Below are positions 10,421 to 21,799 of a stretch of 64,000 bases of DNA, in pieces. A model generated the notes under the pieces. That model searched no databases. It was not told the DNA's origin and saw only the letters and a program-made list of their open reading frames with translations. The translations under genes and the position numbers were made by a program. Origin of the DNA: Piezodorus guildinii. Taxonomy: Eukaryota; Arthropoda; Insecta; Hemiptera; Pentatomidae. The stretch lies in NCBI GenBank assembly GCA_023052935.1, contig CM041294.1, positions 151,056,899 to 151,120,898 of the forward strand. The letters are read 5' to 3'. The stretch's first letter is position 1. The number at the start of each line of letters is the position of its first letter.

Positions 10421-12732
10421 TCCATTGCTCCTTAAAGTATCCCTAACTCCTATTCCTAAACCCACCCCACCGTCATTTATCAGAGGACCAGTAAACTGGG
10501 ACCTTTTTCGCCAAATCCTGACCAGTGATATTGACCTCAGAGTGAAACTCAAAACTCCAGATGACCTTGACGATGCCGTAAACTCCTTCACCATCGCTAT
10601 TCAACAAGCTGTTTGGACTGCCTCCTCTCCCAAGCACTCCCAGATAAATCATAACCAAAATCATTTACCACAACACCTCATAGACCTCATCCGCACCAAA
10701 CGACGATCCAGATCCTTATGGCAACGCACCCGTCACCCCACAGATCGCCGCTCCTATAACTTTTATTGTAGACAATTAAAGAGGGAGCTGGCGACCTTCC
10801 GTTCCCAATCCTTTAGTTCCTTCCTGTCTTCTCTTTCAGCTTGTGACAATTCCCTATGGAATGTCACTAAGAAAATTCTAAAATCCCACCATATTTCCCA
10901 TCCCCTCCGTCGTAGTAATGGCTCCTGGGCTGCGTCTGATGAAGACAAAGCCGAGGAACTTGCCAAATACATTTCCGAAGTCTTCACACCTCATCCAGAA
11001 TCCCATCCAAACCACACTGCAGTGGTGGAAGAGTTCCTTCAGTCTCCAATCCCGCTTTCATTACCTCCTAAAGCAGTTAACCCCTCCGAGGTCGAATATC
11101 TTCTCCGAAAACTTGCACTCCGTAAATCTCCTGGATACGATCTCCTCACTCCTCAGATTCTCAGACAGCTTCCATCTAAAGCCGTTATATTTCTTACATA
11201 TATTTACAACTCCATTCTACGCACTACTCATTTTCCTATCTTATGGAAACATTCCACTATAATTCTCTTCCTAAAACCAGGTAAACCTCCTAACACAACG
11301 ACTTCATGTAGACCTATCAGCTTACTCCCGATCCTTTCAAAAATCTTTGAAAAAATCCTCCTCAAACGAATATTACCTTTATTAGAATCCCACACTATTC
11401 CTTCCCATCAGTTTGGATTCCGTTCCCAACATTCAACCGTTCAGCAAGGGCTCCGAGTCGTTGACCATATTTCCTCTGCCCTTGAGAACAAGGAGTACTG
11501 CTCGGGTGCATTTCCGGACATAACGCAAGCATTTGACCGGGTGTGGCATCCGGGATTACTCTTTAAGCTCAAAAACCATTTACCCCAATCCCTATACCTA
11601 GTCCTCCGATCCTATCTATCAAACCGCTCCTTCCGAGTTCGCTGTGGTGCAGAATATTCCAATTATTATCCAGTCGAATCCGGTGTTCCTCAGGGCAGTG
11701 TCCTTGGTCCTTTCCTTTACAATATATAAACGGCTGATATTCCTGTTTGCCCTAATACCTTCCTAGCAACGTACGCTGATGACACAGCTATCCTATCCTC
11801 TCACTTAGATCCCGAAATTGCATCTATAGGCCTCCAAACGCACCTTTCTCAAATTGAAGACTGGTGTAACAACTGGAGAATCAAAGTTAATCAATCTAAA
11901 TGCAAACATGTCACCTTTACCCTTCGAAGACAATCCTGCCCTCCAGTTCTCTTTAACTCCGTTCCGCTCCCTTTCTCCGACACAGTCCGGTATCTTGGCT
12001 TCCTTCTGGACAAAAGACTAACTTGGAACCCGCATACTAGACTTAAACGACAAGAACTTAATCGACGATTTGGACAATTATACAGACTACTGAACAGAAA
12101 TTCTAAATTATCTATCGAGAACAAACTGCTAATATACAAGACAGTACTGAAACCTATCTGGACCTACGGACTTGAACTGTGGGGGACAGCCAAATTTTCT
12201 AACATCAAACGCATTCAATCCTTCCAATCAAAAGTCCTCCGAACAATAGTTAATGCTCCTTATTATGTATCCAACCATACCTTACACCACGACCTAAATA
12301 TTCCATTTATTTTAGACCTTAAACCATTAAAATTCTCTAAATTCCATCAGAACCTTATCCATCACCCTAATCCCCTAGCTCAATCCTTATCCAGCTCCAC
12401 ACATCCTTACCATCCTCCTAGAAGGTTGAAACGGCAGTGGCCTCGAGACCTCTTGTAAAATGTATATTGGTGTTCTAGCATTGGCTAGATTCTCCACTCA
12501 CGTGCTGTATGCTTGTGAATTGTATATAGGTATGAGTGACTTTTGTATATATTTTATTGATTTTTTTTTGTATATATGTATATTGTATTATTATTATATA
12601 AATTTATTGTTTTGTATATATCGTGTGAATGTAGTATGAATGTTGTACTTCATCACTATTAAAAATGTCCTAAATTGGACGGATTGTAATACTGCTCAAT
12701 AAAGAATTGTTTCTAAAAAAAAAAAAAAAAAA
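10421..12732 (+). mobile_element. Jockey LINE, 5'-truncated, inserted in an older Jockey
   Basis: A 2.3-kb plus-strand element flanked by the 9-bp TSD AGAAAAACT (10412-10420 and 12733-12741), with AATAAA near 12700 and a poly-A run at 12716-12732. It is truncated at the 5' end, so the endonuclease domain is missing, while the complete RT domain and 3' UTR remain. It is diverged from the minus-strand Jockey copies in the window and forms its own subfamily. Confidence 0.9.
10422..12458 (+). pseudogene. Jockey-clade ORF2: reverse transcriptase, one nonsense codon
   Basis: The frame is open from the 5' truncation point through 11729 and, after a single TAA, continues in the same frame to 12458. 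Order of RT motifs: KSPGYDLLTP near 11130; SCRPISLLPILSKIFEKILL near 11310; FGFRSQHSTVQQGL near 11410; ITQAFDRVWHPG (motif A, catalytic Asp) near 11530; SGVPQGSVLGP (motif B) near 11680; YADD (motif C) near 11773; YLGFLLDKRLTW near 11990; WTYGLELWGTA near 12160; and a C-terminus PPRRLKRQWPRDLL. The stop lies in the YNIYTAD context just after motif B, where a Tyr codon TAT is now TAA. There are no frameshifts in about 680 codons. In the family ORF2 copies element RNA at nicked DNA; this copy is inactive. Confidence 0.9.
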
Positions 12733-12900
12733 AGAAAAACTACCTATTGGCAGCACTTAAAAATTATGATAAAAGACAAGGTCTCGGTCCATCTTCTTTT
12801 CAGAATAGAATCTAGCGAATTAGAGGGGAAGTGGAGTTTTTCATGAAACGAATTTCAGGCTAAATCAGCAACATTAATGTCATTGTGGATGAATTTATTC
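12733..12900 (-). mobile_element. Old Jockey LINE, part 2
   Basis: Continuation of the fragment at 10317-10420: the text CTACCTATTGGCAGCACTT then the ORF2 C-terminal region (CATCTTCTTTTCAGAATAG). It is interrupted again at GAATTTATTC (12891-12900). Confidence 0.7.
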
Positions 12901-13449
12901 TTTTTTTTCCATTTATTGAGATTTACAACTGTATTAGTAAATACATGAAGTAAATTAGCTGTCAGATAATATACATGAAAAGTACATGAAGAGAAAATGC
13001 CCATTGGCATCACGCCACTATGAATCTAAACTAGAAGGTCTCGAGGCCATCTTCTTTTCAGGCGCCTCGGAGGATTGTCAGGAATAGAAGGGGAAGCAAG
13101 TATTGAAACTAGTGGGTTAGAATGGGAGTGGAGTTTGTCATGGAAGGATTGATACCTGGTTCGGGCCAAATCAGCTACAAAGGGAATATTAATGTCGTTA
13201 TGGATGAGCTTGTTCGTGACAAAATAAGGAGCGTTGAGGATTTGGGATTGTAAGGATTGAAGACGGGAAGAATTTGATGGTTTAGTAGAGCCCCATAGCT
13301 CAACTCCGTAAGTCCAGATAGGTCTTATGATGGTCATGTAGATGAGTCTTTTGTAGTAAAGTGGAATTTTAGAGCGTTTGTCTAGTAAGTGTTGAAGTAA
13401 CCGAAAGCGGCGAGCAGTTTCTTGTCGTTTCAGTCTAGTGTGCGGATTC
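12901..13449 (-). mobile_element. Jockey LINE (family A), 5'-truncated, nested
   Basis: The 549-bp insertion begins with T8 (poly-A side) at 12901 and is flanked by the perfect 10-bp TSD GAATTTATTC (12891-12900 and 13450-13459). The sequence left and right of it is one older Jockey ORF2, so this copy inserted into that element. Confidence 0.88.
13026..13446 (-). pseudogene. Jockey ORF2 C-terminal fragment
   Basis: Open from the truncation point to the stop at 13026. It reads RLKRQETARRFRLLQHLLDK, then MTIIRPIWTYGVELWGSTKP and a C-terminus PPRRLKRRWPRDLLV. Relative to the copy at 32442 a short KILRK-type segment is missing after LQSQ. It lacks the RT catalytic motifs and is not functional. 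Confidence 0.85.
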
Positions 13450-13505
13450 GAATTTATTCTTCATAAAGTAACAAGCATTGAGGATTTTAAGAATTTTAGA
13501 TTTAG
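13450..13505 (-). mobile_element. Old Jockey LINE, part 3
   Basis: GAATTTATTCTTCATAAAGT then GCATTGAGGATTTTAAG aligns with the ORF2 text that follows the equivalent point in the copy at 32620-32670. It closes the outer layer of the nest. Confidence 0.65.
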
Positions 13506-14027
13506 ATAAGCTTTTCTGATTCTAAAACATAATACATACCTTTCTTGAAAAAAATAGTTCTGGGCGTAAGTTTTTTTACTTTCTTCTTTTTCATAAGGTT
13601 TCTTGATTATTAAACTCTAATAATTTCTTTCTCTTTCTTCAAAACCAACTGAGTTATTGAATCAAATCAGTTTTGATCGGCCGCTACTTTAAAAATATCA
13701 ACGTCTAGGTGTTAGGATTATCGCACCAAATTAAAAAAAAAAATGGTCCAGTTGTTTCGGATAAAAGCGACAGGCTTCGAACATACAGATTGTTTTTTTA
13801 TACGATTCTAGCTCTACTTGTATTGAAATGTAAGCTTTCAAAATTTGAAGAGGTGGAGGATAACTTGTGTATAACAAGAAATCTGGATTAGCTCAGAAAA
13901 TTACGTTAATCCGAATCTATTATCAGTATCTTGTTGTTTAAAAAAGTGAAATTAATATGATTATGAAAAAAAAACAACATGAAAGCTATAACCGACAGAG
14001 GATTAATAGATATACAATTATCCGTGG
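13506..14027. other. No recognisable feature
   Basis: AT-rich, short ORFs only. Confidence 0.5.
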
Positions 14028-14270
14028 GAGCAGTAGAAGACTAATTGCCTCGGACCCCCATCCCCTCAGCCGGGCACACGCCAGCCGAGGTCCGGACCCT
14101 GGGGCACCCACATGGGGGCATGGGGGCGCTCTGTGTTTATTCCCCTCCTGCCAATCGGATCGGAACCATCCCGTCCCAATTTTTCCGTTAAATCCTCGCT
14201 TTCCGTTAATAGCAGTGGCTGTGGGAAGATTTGGGAGATTGTGCCTTCTATAGAATGTTAACAGCCCTCC
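14028..14270. other. GC-rich island, unclassified
   Basis: About 240 bp of sharply higher GC content (runs such as CCTCGGACCCCCATCCCCTC) in AT-rich surroundings. A 98-codon frame crosses it without a recognisable motif. It could be an old exon, a CpG-rich host segment or a TE piece. Confidence 0.35.
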
Positions 14271-14736
14271 TTCTATAGTGCTATTTGTAGCTATATAATG
14301 GCTATAATTTAGAAAACATATTGTCCTCGCGAAAACCCTTATTTAAGAATTGTATAAGGGCCATACTGTTATTAGGTCGATTGGCGTTTATTCAGGTATT
14401 AAATGAACTAAGAAAAATCACTTTTATAGCGACACAAAGACCGTAACAGTTGAAAGCTTATCTTACAAGATCGTCCACTGTACGCAGCTTCTAGGGGTCT
14501 GTCCGGCAACTCTCATTATTATTGAGTTATAATCAGTGGATGCTTGACTTATTTATGGAGGTTTTAAAAGAAATTAAGCTTTACAATAAGAAAAGATTTT
14601 AAAAAAATAAAGAAGTAAATTACTAAATTATAAGTGGGGAAAAATATAAACACCTGAATTATAGAAACCAGAATACAGTAAAACATAGCAAGAAAAAAAA
14701 TATGGACAATATTTATTAATAAACTAACTTAGAGAA
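14271..14736. other. No recognisable feature
   Basis: AT-rich; nothing recognised. Confidence 0.5.
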
Positions 14737-14753
14737 GTAATTATACAATAATA
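14737..14753. repeat. 17-bp TSD of FB0 (left copy; right at 14964-14980)
   Basis: GTAATTATACAATAATA occurs exactly at both ends of the foldback element. Confidence 0.85.
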
Positions 14754-14963
14754 AAATTGGAGCTGATTTCTACTTCACCACTCTTTATTGAAATAATTGC
14801 ACTACGTTCGGCTACAATGCCATCTTCAGGTAGAATGGAACTAATTTGATCTAATGCGAAACGTAGTGCAATTATTTTCATAAAAGAGTGAGAAGTAGAA
14901 ATCAGCCTCCAATTTCATCACAGAAATTGTCCTTCACCTAAAAAATCTACACCTTATACACAC
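14754..14963 (+). mobile_element. Foldback retroposon FB0, 210 bp
   Basis: The left arm begins AAATTGGAGCTGATTTCTAC and the right arm ends GTAGAAATCAGCCTCCAATTT (an inverted repeat, 14754-14915), followed by a 48-bp one-sided tail. The unit is flanked by the perfect 17-bp repeat GTAATTATACAATAATA (14737-14753 and 14964-14980). On the minus strand the left arm reads CTGAAGA, one extra base, GGC-loop-GCC, GAACGT, a hammerhead-core-like layout; the right arm keeps only GCGAAACGT. There is no ORF. A long TSD plus a one-sided tail points to retrotransposition. Confidence 0.75.
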
Positions 14964-15189
14964 GTAATTATACAATAATATAAGCTATTATGATTAATCA
15001 GAATTTTAGGCGTAGTAATCTCGTTTAAGAACTTTCAAAGTTAGAGTCGAAAAATTCTTACATAATTTTATTTAATTCGATGAAAACATGAGTTTCAGAT
15101 TAAATAATATAACAATAGAAGTAGTTCTCTGCAACTATCACTTACAGTTAGTATTATCCATTTTCTTCACTATCCATTATTATTAAAAA

Positions 15190-15605
15190 ATTGTATTTTT
15201 TGCTCTTTCTATCAATCAAATTCGTTCAAATTGTATATTTATGCGTTTTTTATTAATGCTAAGAAGGTAATCTTTAATTTTTTTTACGATTCCACAAAAT
15301 TAAAGATACTTTAAATTAAAATATAGGAAGAAAATATAAAATATCGGAATTTATGCTCTGTCTGTTTATTTCAACTGTACTTGATATTAAGTCTTATTAT
15401 CATTTACATTTTAATAAACAAGAATTGCAACAAACATTTTTTTTTTTTTAAAGTTCGATATCAAATTATATATTTACCTGTTTTTTTTTATTAATAATAA
15501 GATTATATGGTTATTTTTATAGAATCTACAAAATTAAAGGTACATTACAGGAACAACATTTAAAATATCGGCATTTAAGCCTGTCAGACTAATTCATACA
15601 GTCCA
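15190..15605 (-). mobile_element. HINE fragments, two partial copies
   Basis: Two stretches (about 15215-15370 and 15440-15605) repeat the HINE middle on the minus strand, including CACAAAATTAAAG, AAAATATCGG and TGTCAGACTA. Each lacks both termini. They lie head to tail before the full copy at 15708. Confidence 0.65.
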
Positions 15606-15707
15606 CTTTTTCAAAGGATCAATCATCTTGACATTAATTATCTTCTAGCTCCTCCTCAAGTTTTGATTTTTAAGGATTACAATTTGAAAGTATTTTTATT
15701 TATAAAT

Positions 15708-16549
15708 GCTGCGGGCAACACACGACTTTCACTTACGTCCGTTTTAAAAATCTGTTATAGACTTTTGTAAGACACTTAAAGATAAAAATTAGTGAAACCA
15801 TTAAACAATTAATTAATCTCTATAGGAACATGCGTTTTATTAAAATATCTATTATATTATTATGGAAAATAATCAGTTAGTTTTACCGGCTTTTCATCAC
15901 TTATTAACTTTTACAAGCTTAGCTTTCCAACGGTATATTATACATGTATATTACTGTTCTTATGTACCAAACAAAAAACTGCATCAACAAAATTTTTTTT
16001 CAGTTTTCTCCTTTAGTTTGTTTATCAAATTGCATATTTATCTGTTAATTATCAAATCTTATGGTTATTTTATAGAATCTACAAAATTAAAGGTACTTTA
16101 GGAAGAAATTTTTAAATATCGGCATTTAAGTCCTGTCAGACTATTTCAATCAGAATGAAACCAGAATGAACCTACATGCTGTTAAAGCCCATTAAATTTT
16201 ATATTGATATAAAGAGTTTAATCAAAATTTTTAGAGCTGTTTTCGAGAAAATAATAAAAAGATGCAAGATGCATGGTATAATGTGGCTCTTTTGGTAAGC
16301 TGATTTAGATGAAAAAGTTTTTGTAACATTTGAGGGGTATATTTGCCTTAAATATGAAATTTCAGTTTCATAAGACTCTTCTTTTACGCGCTGGAGTTAC
16401 CACACATCACACCTTTTTGCAGGACTTGGTTATTAGGACTCAGGGGACCCTAAAACTACTATTTCCGTTGAAAATTAGAATTAAAAATTTTCACGATCGC
16501 AATACTTTCCTTACTATATATTTCATAAATAGGTAAGTGAAGTAAAAAA
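15708..16549 (-). mobile_element. HINE-like repeat, copy D
   Basis: Minus orientation, starting GCGGGCAACACACGACTTTC and ending at the hairpin side with CTTACTATATATTTCATAAA then GGTAAGTGAAG. The hairpin spacer is the longer TTTCATA-type variant also seen in copies A and F. Confidence 0.78.
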
Positions 16550-17077
16550 GGAAAATATTAATAACAAAAGGAATAAAATTGAACTACAGGAGACGGTGCC
16601 CATTTCCCGTTTCCCGAAATCCCACAGTTCCATAGCCCCGCATGACGTCCTAATCCCAACCTGGCAGGCTGACACAGCCCTGACATGAGCCCTGACAGTT
16701 GGTAATCCTCTCGTAGTCACGGCAGATCGCCTCCACTTCTTGCAGGGCTGCCCCCAGGCCTTCCGCAAACATAACGTTCCCTGTTCGTGCCGACAGCTGA
16801 GCTCGCAGGATGACTCACTCGGATAGTTTTCAGTTAGGAGAGAGCTCTATTAGTGGGCTGCCGAGTCCTGTTAATTATTCACGTGGATCCTGAGGGTACC
16901 TTAATGTCACCGCTGTGTGTGTAATCGACTGGAACGCTATCTCCGAAACATTAAGGACTAAACGGTTGGGCTTAATGTGAACGAGGATAACAATTTAACA
17001 AGAAGTTCTCAAGAGTTTTTTGGGTTTTTATTTATAGACGATATTCATTGTTGTCAGTTTTTTTGTTTTGTTTTTTC
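16550..17077. other. Unclassified, moderately GC-rich
   Basis: About 16590-16930 has higher GC content than its surroundings, and an 81-codon minus frame without a known motif. No repeat match in the window. Possibly single-copy host DNA. Confidence 0.4.
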
Positions 17078-17345
17078 AGTGACGTCACAGCCCGTGTAGG
17101 CCCTAGGCCTCGCGGTGTAAAATCCTGGGATATTACATTCAATGATTCTCCATGCATTTTGTAGTGTAGGGTCACCACTCTCTACGTAAAGTTGTGAGTG
17201 GCCACCATTTGGCTGACGGGTCTCACATACCCGGAGGAAAGTCTGTGAGTGAATCCCCATTAATTAAATGCTTGAGAAAAAGTCCATTCGAATCTGGGAT
17301 TCAGTCTCACAACCTTTAGCTATACACTCAGCCACGGTCTCCCTG
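17078..17345 (-). mobile_element. SINE-A copy (tRNA-derived)
   Basis: On the minus strand the head reads GACCGTGGCTGAGTGTATAG, resembling a pol III A box, with a B-box-like segment further on, then a body shared with the copy at 51765 (GGGTATGTGAGACCCGTCAG, CCAAATGGTGGCCACTCAC). It ends around CACGGGCTGTGACGTCACTG. The head is decayed. Confidence 0.75.
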
Positions 17346-17364
17346 TTGTCAGTTTATCATTTTC

Positions 17365-17485
17365 AATAAAAAACTTCTTAATCGACCAACAAAATTACAC
17401 CTATCCTCTCAAAATTTTAGGGTTTGCATTTCAAGATACGTAAAACCCTAATAAAAAATCCGTCTGCCACCCGCGTTTTTCTAAG
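17365..17485 (+). repeat. Repeat Y, copy 1
   Basis: CAAAATTTTAGGGTTTGCAT then TCAAGATACGTAAAACCC and an AATCCGTCTG end recurs at 20845 and 54730. Class unknown; no ORF. Confidence 0.55.
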
Positions 17486-17584
17486 AAACTATGATTTTAA
17501 CGTCTCTGCGTTCGTATCAGCCAAACGGTTTTAAAATGGCGCCCGATTAAAACTGTCATGCTACAGTCATCACCTACGTTTTGT

Positions 17585-17615
<31 letters not shown>

Positions 17616-18063
17616 TTTATGGTAATGATTTTGAACCAATCAAATAATTTTCTTTACTTATTCATATCATGCGCTTAGTGAAATACAGAAATAAAAAAAA
17701 TGACGTTTCTTATCTAAATTAAGGAGAAAATAGCAAAACTGTTATTTGATGAAATTTTTTATTTTTTAATATTCCATTTTTTAAATTCTTGTTGTAAATA
17801 TTTGTTAATTCATTTGTTTTTTGTCATTTTTTTCCTATGTCTTCGTATTTATTTTTCCTTTTATTATTTTTATCTTTTCTTTTTTATATGTTCTGTTTAT
17901 AATATGCCATATCAATTTCTTTTTCTCTTCTTTTCCTTTTTTGTTACTTTTTTGTAACTCTTCAGCATTATAATATTAGTATAGAATTAATAAAACACAT
18001 GTTTCTATCGAAGCTTTATGTAATTAATTCTTAAGCAATTCATTTTTATCAATAACTGTATTT
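17486..18063. other. No recognisable feature
   Basis: T-rich, with long pyrimidine stretches; no gene. Confidence 0.5.
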
Positions 18064-18064
18064 A

Positions 18065-18800
18065 AAAAATCTGGTGCGAGCAACACACGACTTTCACTTA
18101 CCTCCATTTTTAAAATCAATGAAAGAATTTTCAAATACAGTTAGAGATAAAAATACTTGAAACTATTAATGAATTAATTAAATTGAATTTATATAGAAAC
18201 ATGACTTTTATTAAAAAATCTATTATATTATTATCTGAAATAATCAGTTAGTTTTATCTTCTTTTCATCACTCTCTATTAACTTTTAAAAGCTTGAGTAT
18301 GAGATAATATTTTTTCTAAAATCTTTAGCTTTCCAACGGTATATCATGCATGTATATTACTGCTCTTATGTTCAAAAACGAAAAATTGCATTAAAAAATA
18401 TTGTTTTCTGTTTTCTCCTTTAGTTGGGTATCGAATTCGCTCAACTTCCATATTTACCTGTTTTTCATCAGTGGTAACAACATAATATAGTTATTTTTAT
18501 AGAATCAAAAAAATTAATGGTACTTTAGAGAAATAAAATTTAAAATATCGGCATTTAAGCCCTGTCAGACCATTTTAATCAGAATAAAACTCACATGATA
18601 TTAAAGCCCACTATATTTTACATCGATATAGCGAATTTATTTAAAATCGTCGGAACCGTTCTTAAGAAAATGGGAAAAAGGTTCAAAATGCATGGTATAA
18701 AGTGCCTCTTCTGGTATGTGTATTTCCGTTGAAAACTGGAATTCGAAAATTTTCACGATAGCAATACTTTCCCTTACTATATATAGTAAGTGAAAGTAAA
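18065..18800 (-). mobile_element. HINE-like repeat, copy E
   Basis: Minus orientation from TCTGGTGCGAGCAACACACG to the perfect hairpin CTTACTATATATAGTAAG followed by TGAAAGTAAAA. An internal deletion of about 100 bp around 18715 removes the GT-tract section. Confidence 0.8.
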
Positions 18801-18820
18801 ATTATTTGATTGATTTTAAC

Positions 18821-18865
18821 TATGTAAGTGAACGTCGTGTGTTGCCCGCACTAAAATTTTTACTT
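18821..18865 (+). mobile_element. HINE right-end scrap
   Basis: GTAAGTGAACGTCGTGTGTT then GCCCGCACTAAAATTTTT is the family right terminus in plus orientation, only about 20 bp from the hairpin end of copy E. Confidence 0.6.
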
Positions 18866-19485
18866 AACCGTCTTACTCGCTCTATAGCTGTTATAATACT
18901 ATTTATCTACTTGAGATATTATTTATTATCTGAAATAATAATAAAAAATTGTGAAAAAAAAAAAAAAAAACGATAAAAAGGAAGAAGTTGTAATAAATGA
19001 GAGGTTATGAATGGACAGAGAGAGCGAGTGGTATTAATGTACTCTTCCCTCGTGACCCGGGGCTTTCGCCTACAGCTTCTTTTCTTCTTATTTTTTTTTC
19101 TCTCATTTTTCTTTCTTCAATGGCGCTTCCTCCATCGCCTTCCTTTTGCCTGATATTTACGCCTCATGGGACTGTTATTGACTGCTTCCCTTTCAATGGA
19201 ACCTATTGTAATTGACCTCCTCGTGCTAACTCGTATTTATTTCCTTTTTTTCTTATGTAGTTTTCTTGAATACTACAAATGATAGCCCTTTCGACTTCGA
19301 GATAACTGCCTTTACGAAAGATAACGACGGAATTTTCTCGCTTCGTGATATCCGTTTATGTTTTCGATATTATTTTTGGTAGTGATGTCAAGTTGTGGTC
19401 ATCCGATCATTTGTAAATATATTACAATGCTTCGTGATAAGCAAAAAAAATTGTATTAGTAGATCCCGAGAGACACTAAGTCATA
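18866..19485. other. No recognisable feature
   Basis: Contains an A-run at 18954-18970 and a 72-codon plus frame with a hydrophobic stretch but no family resemblance. Confidence 0.45.
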
Positions 19486-20300
19486 AAAAATCTGGTGAGC
19501 GCAACACAAGACTTTAACTTACCTCTGTTGTTAAAAACAATTTAAATATCTTTTTAGAATTTTTAAATAAACTTGAAGACAAAAATAAATTGTTAAAGAA
19601 TTAATTACACTGAATTTCAATAGAAACATGTGTTTTACTAGATAATCTTTATATTATTATCCATAGCAATCAGTTAGTTTTATCGGGTTTTCATAACTCT
19701 CCATTACCTTTTACAATTTTTTGTATAAGATAATAAATTTTCTAAAATCTAAAAAGGTATAAAAAAAGGATACTTTATATTAATATAATAAATCCACAAA
19801 ATCACAGGTACATTAGAGAAAGAATGGTCCTGCAAGCCTTTAATTTTGGAATGTGAAAAAAATAGGAGGTAGTTTAGAGGAAGAAAATTTAAAATATCGA
19901 CAGTTAACCCCTCAGGCTATTTCAAACAGAATGAAAACTGCATGATATTAAAGCATATTAAATTTTACATCGATGTAGGGAGTGTAATCAAAATCCTTAG
20001 TGCCGTTTTTGGAAAAATCGTAAAAATGTTCTAAATGTGTGGTATAAAGTGGCTTTTTTGGTTAGCTGATTTTGATGAAAATGCTGCTGTAACATCTCGG
20101 GTTTAGTTGTCTTAAATATAAAATTTCATTATTGTACGACTATTTGTTCTTGTGCTAGACTTACCAAACACAAACAAGTCATTTGGGCCCAGGGGACCTT
20201 AAAGCTTGTATATCCGTTGAAAACTGGAATTCGAAAATTTTCAGGATCGCAATACTTTCCCTTACAACATATTTCATATAAAGGTAAGTGAAAGTAAAAA
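19486..20300 (-). mobile_element. HINE-like repeat, copy F
   Basis: Diverged copy in minus orientation, from TCTGGTGAGCGCAACACAAG to CCCTTACAACATATTTCATA then GGTAAGTGAAAGTAAAA. Confidence 0.78.
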
Positions 20301-20462
20301 CTAAATAAAGGACTTATCGACTGCCGTTTCCCGCGTATTTTACATAGTAAATAAAATATTTAAAAAGTTTTATACAAATTACATAGTTAAGAATGATACC
20401 CAACTGTCTGTTTACAAAATTTCAGGCTTACAATAAAATTTTCTTAAATAATAAAATTAGGG

Positions 20463-20620
20463 AGCCTTTGGCTGTGGTTTGGCTGTTCGAATCCCAGTCC
20501 TTGCAAGACTTTTAAAAGCATGTAATTAAGAAGTTATATAAAATATATTTGAGCAACGCGGTGTGGCATCTTAAGAAACTATAATGCGCAGCAAAGGGTC
20601 TCCAAAGCCTGTGACACCAA
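20463..20620 (+). mobile_element. SINE-A degenerate copy
   Basis: GGCTGTTCGAATCCCAGTCC, a B-box-like segment, followed by GACTTTTAAAAGCATGTAA matches the region after the tRNA head of the SINE at 51765. The A box is lost. Confidence 0.55.
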
Positions 20621-20839
20621 CTGAAAAAATATAATTAGATGAAAATTGTCACTTCATTTTCCTCTTTAAACATTTTTCTATATAAACTATTTTTTTCATT
20701 TTATTTATTATAATCTGGGCATATTTTATTAAGTATGCCACTGAAGTTAAAATTTAGATGCTACAGAAATATTCATAAGGCGATTCGGCTAAGATGCGTT
20801 TAATGATACAATTTTATGAACAATAAAATTAGCAGAAAT

Positions 20840-20940
20840 CACTTTCTTAAAAGATAACCTACTACCCTATTAAAATTTGAGGTTATGCCTTTCAAGATAC
20901 GTAGAATTCTAAGACGAAAAACGACAGTGAATTAATTTAC
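20840..20940 (+). repeat. Repeat Y, copy 2
   Basis: AAAATTTGAGGTTATGCCTT then TCAAGATACGTAGAATTCTAA parallels the copies at 17365 and 54730. Confidence 0.5.
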
Positions 20941-21799
20941 CCAAATAAAAAGAAAATAATTGTTGAAATTGTTTAAAAATTAGTGGAGACATTGCATTTT
21001 GTCCTGACCACAATCTTTCCTGGAGTATAAATTGACAATGTAGCTATTTCGTCTCAATTTATGTAAAAAATACAAAACAATAGAACTCAAATACAAAGCA
21101 AGAGATTTGAGTTAAGGAGGTTAGGAAGCATAAAAAGTTTTAAATGCCTACCCATTTCACGTCTTGGTGATGCTTATCCCGCCCGGAGGACCATAAAATG
21201 TAACTTAAATGGTCAATAATTGTTATAAATTTGTTTTTCTATTTAAACAAAATATCTCTCAAAAGTAAAGAAAAAACTAAATTACAACGAGTATATTATG
21301 GAGAATGAGGTAATTTAAAAAATAATTTGATACGAACATCATATAAAATTTTAAACTAACATTTGCAACTAATTTCCTCAGGTAGTATGGCTAGTAAACC
21401 AGACCTTAAAATATTTACGGGAGAAACATATAAAAACATAAACGGAACAAGGAGTTGGAACTGGAAGTTAATTTCTCACCCTAATAGCGACTTAGCATTC
21501 GGATGCGAGACGCGGACCAGAACCTGGAGAAGATAAACAACACCTGTTGGAAAGGATTCGTGAGAGGCTGTTGATGAGGACGTACTCCATCCTCCAGCTG
21601 TTCTTCGTCGGAGCCTCCCCCACGACTCCTATAATTACGCAGGTAGTCGAGGATAGCACCATTCCTCTTTCCACGCAATATAAACTAAGAAACTTTCGAG
21701 CCTGGAGATAGTTGAAGGAAGTCTGTTAAATGCTCATTTACTTTAACCTAATAACGCTTTAACCCACTTCAGTCTCAGGGGAAGATGGTATAATTGCCT
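20941..21799. other. Unclassified; possible exon near 21481-21690
   Basis: Mostly AT-rich, but 21490-21680 is GC-richer and open in two minus-strand frames (one with LDYLRNYRSRGGGSDEEQLE). A TTTCTTAG acceptor-like site lies just upstream and a CAGGTG donor-like site inside. This could be a host exon or an old repeat; I cannot assign a family. Confidence 0.25.

Noticed and set aside
21481..21690. A host exon on the minus strand
   Set aside because: Splice-like sites and higher GC are suggestive, but two frames are open and no family is recognised; kept only as a note in the gap entry.
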